DNA from: Streptomyces sp. CB09001 | GTDB taxonomy: Bacteria; Actinomycetota; Actinomycetes; Streptomycetales; Streptomycetaceae | Assembly (NCBI RefSeq): GCF_003369795.1 | Contig: NZ_CP026730.1 | Coordinates: 682,001 to 746,000 of the forward strand | Reading direction: 5' to 3' | Length of the DNA: 64,000 nt | Part shown: positions 59,706-64,000 of the stretch, one piece after another | How positions within the stretch are numbered: position 1 is the first letter of the stretch | Layout of the letters: every line of letters begins with the position of its first letter | The notes under the pieces: model-generated | The model's database searches: none | What the model saw: only the letters and a program-made list of their open reading frames with translations | Told to the model about the DNA's origin: nothing | Position numbers and translations under genes: made by a program

Positions 59706-60457
59706 CGCACCCCCTTGACACGTTCGTGGATCGTGGCGGCCCGCGCGAGCAGCGGCCCTGCGTAGGCGCGACGCAGGTCGTCGGGTGCGGCGAAGCCGGG
59801 TTCGTCCCGCAGCCAGACGTCCGGGATCTCGGCGGTGACCTCGGCGAGGAGTTCCTCGGTGACCAGCGGTGCGAGCGCGGCGGCGGCCGAGCGGACGTCC
59901 GGCGCGAAACGCGCGAGGGCGTGGTCGGTGGCGTCGTAGGGGCGGGCGGCGGATGCCTCGGCGCCGGGCCAGTTGTGGTGCCAGATCATGGTGGCGCCGT
60001 GGTCGATCAGCCACGTCTCGCCGCGCAGGCACAGCAGGTTGGGGTTGCGCCAGGAGCGGTCGACGTTGTTGACCAGCGCGTCGAACCAGACGATCCGTCC
60101 GGCCTCCTCCCCGCTCACCTCGAAGGCGAGCGGGTCGAAGCCGAGCGCGCCGGAGAGGAAGCCCATGCCGAGGTTGGTGCCGCCGCTGGACTTGAGCAGT
60201 TCCTGCACCTGCTGGTCGGGCTCGCCGAGCCCGAGCACCGGATCGAGGCCGACGGTCACGAGCGGCGGCACCCTGAAGCCGAGCCTGCGGGCGAGTTCGC
60301 CGCAGACCACCTCGGCGACGAGCGTCTTGCGGCCCTGCCCCGCGCCGGTGAACTTCAGGACGTACGTGCCGAGGTCGTCGGCCTCGACGAGTCCCGGCAG
60401 CGAGCCGCCCTCACGCAACGGCGTGATGTAGCGGGTCGCGAGGACCTCTCTCAACAC
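59702..60457 (-). CDS. HipA-like kinase family protein
   Basis: 251 residues. The HipA-type kinase core shows the ATP-binding Lys in YVLKF (Lys35), the catalytic loop DALVNNVDRSWRNPNLL (about 125-141) and metal-binding LIDHG. It is much shorter than HipA toxin (about 440) and lacks the N-terminal subdomain, as usual for this actinomycete subgroup. HipB is not encoded next to it. GTG 60457 is the start. It is coupled to DUF3037 by a GTGA overlap; a regulatory or toxin-like phosphotransferase role is inferred. Confidence 0.8.
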   Translation of the reverse strand: MLREVLATRYITPLREGGSLPGLVEADDLGTYVLKFTGAGQGRKTLVAEVVCGELARRLGFRVPPLVTVGLDPVLGLGEPDQQVQELLKSSGGTNLGMGFLSGALGFDPLAFEVSGEEAGRIVWFDALVNNVDRSWRNPNLLCLRGETWLIDHGATMIWHHNWPGAEASAARPYDATDHALARFAPDVRSAAAALAPLVTEELLAEVTAEIPDVWLRDEPGFAAPDDLRRAYAGPLLARAATIHERVKGVR

Positions 60458-60593
60458 TTGTGCCGGCCACCCGTCTCTTCAGCCCTGCCCGTCCCCGCGG
60501 GGAGACTTCCCCCGGACCCGAGTGAGCATAGTCACCGCGGGTGACCGTCGGCGAGACCGGCCCGGACCCACGCCCGGGAGTCCGTCCGCGGGC

Positions 60594-62006
60594 TCAGCCC
60601 GCGAAGCGGGCCATCCATGCCTCGACCTCGTCGGCGCTGCGGGGCAGGCCCGCGGACAGGTTCTCGTTGCCGTCCGCGGTGACGACGAGGTCGTCCTCGA
60701 TCCGGACGCCGATGCCACGCCACTCCTCGGGCACGGTCAGGTCGTCCGCCTGGAAGTACAGGCCAGGTTCGACGGTCAGGCACATGCCCGGCTCCAGCAC
60801 GCCCTCGACGTACTCCTCCGTGCGGGCCCGCGCGCAGTCGTGGACGTCCAGGCCCAGCATGTGACCGGTGCCGGCCATGGTGAAGCGGCGCTGCAGACCC
60901 AGCTCGTACGCCCGCTCGGCGGGGCCCTCGATGAAGCCCCACTCCACCAGCCGCGCCGCCAGGTGGCGCTGGGCGGCCCCGTGGAAGTCCCGGTACGCGG
61001 CGCCCGGCTTGACCGTGGCGATCCCGGCCTCCTGTGCCTCGTACACCGCGTCGTACACCTCGCGCTGGAGCGGCGTGAAGGTGCCGCTGATCGGCAGGGT
61101 GCGGGTGACGTCGGCGGTGTAGAGGGAGCGCGTCTCCACCCCGGCGTCCAGGAGCAGCAGGTCCCCGGGGCGGACCGGGCCGTCGTTGTCCGTCCAGTGC
61201 ATGATCGTGGCGTGCTCGCCGGCGGCGCAGATCGTGCCGTAGCCCACCGCGTTGCCCTCCAGACGTGCCCGGCGGAAGAAGGTGCCCTCCAGCCACCGCT
61301 CCGACGAGGCGACGGCCCGGGACAACTCGCCCACGACGTCGGTGAAGCCGCGCACCGTGGAGTCCACCGCCGCGCGCAGCTCCCCGAGTTCCCAGGCGTC
61401 CTTGACCAGGCGCAGGTCGCTCAGCGCGTCCTCCAGCTCGGCGTCGCGCTCCTCGTCGGTGGTGACGGCCGCCTCCAGGGCGGGGTCGACCCCGCGCACG
61501 ACCCGGGTCCGCACATCGCTGACGGCGGCCAGGTCGGCGGCCGCGGTGCGCACGTCGCGGCACGGCAGGCCGAGCACTCGCTCCGACTCGGCCAGCGAGC
61601 GGCGCCGCCCGGTCCACAGTTCGGCGTGGGCGCCGGTCCAGAACTCGTCGTCGTCGCGGCCGTCCCGGGGCAGTTGGTAGCAGTAGGCGTCGTGGCCGCC
61701 CTCCGCGCGGGGTTCGAGCACGAGGGCTCCGTCCCGGGCCTGGTCTCCGGTCATGTGCACGTAGCCGGAGTACGGCCGGAAGGGGTAGGTGTCGTCGTTC
61801 GAGCGGACCTTGAGGTTGCCCGAGGGGACCACCAGCCGTTCGCCGGGGAACCGCGCGGAGAGCGCGGCACGGCGGAGGGCCGCGTACGGGGCCTGTTCGG
61901 CGGGCGGGAGGTCGTGCCGCTCCGTGTCCGCCCAGCCCGTGCGCATCAGGGCGGACAGCTCCGCAGAAAGCGTGGGGTACAGGCTGTTCTTCCGACGGTT
62001 CGCCAC
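60594..62006 (-). CDS. Xaa-Pro aminopeptidase (aminopeptidase P)
   Basis: 470 residues from GTG 62006. N-terminal AMP_N domain (about 20-170) and pita-bread catalytic domain with the metal ligands Asp (LLLDAGVE), Asp (TADVTRTLPI), His (GTGHMLGLDVHD), Glu (TVEPGLYF) and Glu (GVRIEDD). It removes N-terminal residues before proline. GTG 62015 and GTG 62060 are possible longer starts; 62006 is preferred for AAGG about 8 bases upstream and because the further residues are Arg/Lys/Asn-rich. It is divergent from a LuxR-type regulator. Confidence 0.88.
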   Translation of the reverse strand: MANRRKNSLYPTLSAELSALMRTGWADTERHDLPPAEQAPYAALRRAALSARFPGERLVVPSGNLKVRSNDDTYPFRPYSGYVHMTGDQARDGALVLEPRAEGGHDAYCYQLPRDGRDDDEFWTGAHAELWTGRRRSLAESERVLGLPCRDVRTAAADLAAVSDVRTRVVRGVDPALEAAVTTDEERDAELEDALSDLRLVKDAWELGELRAAVDSTVRGFTDVVGELSRAVASSERWLEGTFFRRARLEGNAVGYGTICAAGEHATIMHWTDNDGPVRPGDLLLLDAGVETRSLYTADVTRTLPISGTFTPLQREVYDAVYEAQEAGIATVKPGAAYRDFHGAAQRHLAARLVEWGFIEGPAERAYELGLQRRFTMAGTGHMLGLDVHDCARARTEEYVEGVLEPGMCLTVEPGLYFQADDLTVPEEWRGIGVRIEDDLVVTADGNENLSAGLPRSADEVEAWMARFAG

Positions 62007-62164
62007 GTCGTGCACCTTCTTTCGCTGGTTCTTCCGCCGGTTCTTCCGCTGGGCTGCCACGGGGTCGGCGTGCGGGTCCGGGCCGGACCGTATCGCGTCG
62101 TGGCGCGCTCGGGGTCTCAGTAGTGCCAGTGGCACCGATCCGCCACATCGGGACCGGTCGGGCC

Positions 62165-62170
62165 GACAAT
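62165..62170 (+). promoter_or_regulatory. -10 box of the LuxR-type regulator gene (leaderless start)
   Basis: GACAAT ends 6 bases before ATG 62177. No ribosome site is visible. Confidence 0.45.
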
Positions 62171-62176
62171 CGCCTC

Positions 62177-63160
62177 ATGGCGAACGAGAAACTCGGCGAG
62201 TCCCTCCGCGTACTGGGGCTCGACCCCACGGCCGGCCGGCTCTACCTGGCCCTGCTGGAGCTGTCCCCCGCCCCGCTGGAGGCGATCGGCGCGGCGACCG
62301 GCCTGAGCGGCGCCCGGCTCTCCGCCGCGTACGCCACGCTGGCGGACACCGGACTGGCCAGTGCCGCGGCCGGCGACGCCGACGTCGTGGCCCCGGTACC
62401 GCCCGCGGCGGGCCTGGAGGTGCTCGCGCGGCACCGGGCGGCCGAGCTGGAGGAGTCGCGCATCGCCGTCGGGGGTGCGTTCGAGTCGTTCCGTCGTCGG
62501 CGCCTCGCCGCCTACAACGACGGCCTCGTCGAGGTTGTCACCGGGGAGGACGTCGGTCCGCGGATGCGCCACGCGTGGGCCAGTGCCCGGGAGCAGATCC
62601 GGCAGTTCGAGTCCCCGCCCTACGTCCACCTGGCGGGCGCGACGGACGACGCGCTCGCGACGCTGGCCCGCGGGGTGACCCAGCGTGTCGTCTACGCGCG
62701 CGAGGCACTGGAGCGGCCCGGGCAGCTGGAGAACGTCATCGAACCCTGTGTCGAGGCGGGTGAGCAGGCCAGGGTGCTGCCGTCGGTACCGGTCAAGCTG
62801 CTGATCATCGACGAGGCGTTCGCGCTGGTGTCGTTGTCGATCAAGGACGCCGACGTGCACAACACCATGCTGGTGGTGCAGCCCTGCGGTCTGCTCTCCG
62901 CGCTGGCGGCCCTGTTCGAGCAGACCTGGCGCGACGCGGTCCCGCTGCACGGTCTCGCCGCCCGCCCCGCCGGACTCCCGCCGGCCGACCGCCGCCTGCT
63001 GCGGCTTCTGGCCGGCGGTGCGACCGACGAGCTGGCCGCCCGCGAGCTGGGCATCAGCCGGCGCACGCTGTTCCGGCGTCTCCAGGTCCTCATGGCCCGC
63101 CTCGGCGCCGCGAACCGCTTCCAGCTGGCCCTGCAGGCCCAGCGCGCGGGCTGGCTGTGA
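62177..63160 (+). CDS. LuxR-type regulator with TrmB-like N-terminal domain
   Basis: 327 residues. N-terminal winged-helix of TrmB kind (about 8-62, LESLRVLGLDP-like start followed by YLALLELSPAPLEAIGAATG). A middle domain (about 95-240) has no recognisable motif. The C-terminal LuxR helix-turn-helix (about 272-325) is LPPADRRLLRLLAGGATDEL, AARELGISRRTLFRRLQVLM, ARLGAANRFQLALQA. Two DNA-binding modules at opposite ends are typical of a Streptomyces regulator class. The divergent aminopeptidase P gene is the likely target (inference). Confidence 0.85.
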   Translation: MANEKLGESLRVLGLDPTAGRLYLALLELSPAPLEAIGAATGLSGARLSAAYATLADTGLASAAAGDADVVAPVPPAAGLEVLARHRAAELEESRIAVGGAFESFRRRRLAAYNDGLVEVVTGEDVGPRMRHAWASAREQIRQFESPPYVHLAGATDDALATLARGVTQRVVYAREALERPGQLENVIEPCVEAGEQARVLPSVPVKLLIIDEAFALVSLSIKDADVHNTMLVVQPCGLLSALAALFEQTWRDAVPLHGLAARPAGLPPADRRLLRLLAGGATDELAARELGISRRTLFRRLQVLMARLGAANRFQLALQAQRAGWL

Positions 63161-63385
63161 ACCCGCCCCGACGGCTGCGTACTCATGACGGAGAGGGTCG
63201 GCGGGCGCGCTGCCGCCGACGCCGGTGACCGTGAGGGGGACTCGACGACGGCCCTTTCGCGTCGGCCACGCCTCCCGGGGTGGGGATCGGTCGGCGAGGG
63301 ACGGCTGCCGGCCTTGAACAACAAGCGCCGCGGGGCCGTACCTCTCGGCAGATCATCACGCATCCACCCCCGGAAGGGACCCAGC

Positions 63386-63883
63386 ATGACCAGCGCATCG
63401 TTTCATCCCGCAGCGGGACCGGCCCGTCGTACCGTCGTGGCGGCGGCGGGGGCGGCGGGACTCACCGCCGTGCTGGCCGCCTGCGGAGGCTCGGACGACG
63501 ACGCGTCCGGCGACACCGGCGGCGCTCCCTCCGGCAGCCCTTCCCAGGAGGCGGGCGGCGGCGGTTCGGGCGGCGGCGAGAACGCGGGCGCCGGGGCCGC
63601 CCTCGCGGCGACGGCCGACATCCCCGAGGGCGGCGGGAAGGTCTTTCCCGACCAGAAGGTGGTGGTGACCCAGCCCGCGGCGGGCGACTTCAAGGCGTTC
63701 TCCGCCACCTGCACCCATCAGGGCTGCGCCGTGAAGAGCGTGGCCGACGGTCTCATCAACTGCCCCTGCCACAACAGCAGCTTCTCGATCACCGACGGCA
63801 GCGTGCAGGGCGGCCCCGCGCCCAAGCCGCTGCCCGCCGTGCAGATCACGGTCAGCGGGGACTCGATCCGGCTGGCCGGATGA
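63386..63883 (+). CDS. Rieske [2Fe-2S] protein, Tat/lipoprotein
   Basis: 165 residues. The N-terminus carries both a twin Arg (PARRTVVAAAGAAG) and a lipobox LAAC, so export through Tat and lipidation are likely. A Gly/Ser linker leads to a Rieske domain (about 68-164) with CTHQGC and CPCHNSSF supplying two Cys and two His for the 2Fe-2S cluster. It is an electron carrier on the outer face of the membrane. The ATG at 63386 follows GGAAGGGAC. The stop overlaps the next ATG (ATGA at 63880-63883). The 63161-63385 gap shows no gene. Confidence 0.92.
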   Translation: MTSASFHPAAGPARRTVVAAAGAAGLTAVLAACGGSDDDASGDTGGAPSGSPSQEAGGGGSGGGENAGAGAALAATADIPEGGGKVFPDQKVVVTQPAAGDFKAFSATCTHQGCAVKSVADGLINCPCHNSSFSITDGSVQGGPAPKPLPAVQITVSGDSIRLAG

Positions 63884-64000
63884 CCGTGACGCAGCGCCGG
63901 GGGCGCCGGATCATGATGACCCCCGGCGAGCTGGAGGCGTTCCTCACCACCCAGCGCACCTGCCGGGTCGCCACCGTCTCGGCCGACGGTGCCCCGCACG
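63880..64000 (+). CDS. Pyridoxamine-5'-phosphate-oxidase-fold (PPOX) protein, 3' truncated
   Basis: Only the first 40 residues are visible (MTVTQRRGRRIMMTPGELEA, then FLTTQRTCRVATVSADGAPH). TCRVATVSADGAPH is the first beta strand of the split-barrel flavin/F420-binding PPOX superfamily. The ATG is inside the ATGA overlap with the Rieske stop, so translation is coupled, suggesting a shared electron-transfer role. The gene runs past the right edge, so cofactor and activity cannot be judged. Confidence 0.75.
   Translation, partial: MTVTQRRGRRIMMTPGELEAFLTTQRTCRVATVSADGAPH

Overview
The window is very GC-rich (roughly 70% or more), densely coded with strong third-position G/C bias, and carries families typical of actinomycetes: MocR, SWIM/DUF6493, EF-Tu3-like, PQ-rich membrane-anchored proteins, Imm21, and many TetR/Lrp/HxlR regulators. 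Many start codons follow a TANNNT box by only 6-8 bases. All of this fits a Streptomyces chromosome (inference from composition and content). I count 62 genes, the first and last cut by the window edges. I see no rRNA, tRNA, CRISPR array, insertion sequence or phage. No gap between genes exceeds 300 bases; the largest (41980-42254, 58194-58458, 63161-63385) are described in the entries.

Layout. 1-7 kb: end of a MocR regulator, a Tat-exported PhoD phosphatase with a PHO-box-like site, and a coupled SWIM zinc-finger/DUF6493 pair. 7-14.6 kb: an ACT-GNAT fusion, a transsulfuration-type PLP enzyme divergent from an Lrp regulator, a DUF885 peptidase, an SDR, an orphan Imm21 protein, and a rhodanese divergent from a second Lrp regulator. 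14.6-19.8 kb: sbcDC (DNA-end nuclease) and an enoyl-CoA hydratase with a stop at codon 6. 19.8-23.6 kb: a TetR gene with its own palindrome, then a probable stress regulon of hydrolase, NemR-like TetR with paired cysteines, DJ-1/PfpI protein and NAD(P)-binding protein, tied together by one operator sequence found in three intergenic regions. 23.6-29.8 kb: YigZ, a degenerate cysteinyl-tRNA-synthetase-like protein, a CoA-binding protein, and a three-gene operon of unknown protein, MoxR ATPase and vWA/HExxH protein.

29.9-40.7 kb: PobA, an ArsR/CDF metal pair, YbaK, an XRE-cupin regulator divergent from a DMT transporter over a three-GTAC array, a hexapeptide acyltransferase, gamma-carbonic anhydrase, DedA, a hotdog thioesterase, a tandem pair of PQ-rich membrane proteins, and a spermidine-synthase-like methyltransferase. 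40.8-49.4 kb: a divergent EF-Tu (tuf3) with a long structured leader, an AlkD-like protein, TVP38, a thiolase divergent from HxlR over two operators, UppP, a 59-residue protein, an SDR and Lnt. 49.4-64 kb: Gfo/Idh oxidoreductase, FAD monooxygenase divergent from TetR over two operators, DinB, a lipoprotein, a TPR-like protein, UDG, a family-5 solute-binding lipoprotein, a FabG/SDR operon with a clear promoter, a Gly/Asp-rich surface protein, a HipA-like/DUF3037 pair, aminopeptidase P divergent from a LuxR-type regulator, and a Rieske lipoprotein coupled to a PPOX-fold gene cut by the right edge.

The main themes are envelope and lipid functions (Lnt, UppP, DedA, TVP38, fabG operon), stress responses (electrophile regulon, tuf3, sbcDC, UDG, AlkD), and locally controlled divergent gene pairs whose operators can be read directly. 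The most promising poorly described systems are the electrophile-type regulon, the MoxR-vWA operon, the SWIM-DUF6493 pair and the catalytically dead-looking CysS/MshC relative.
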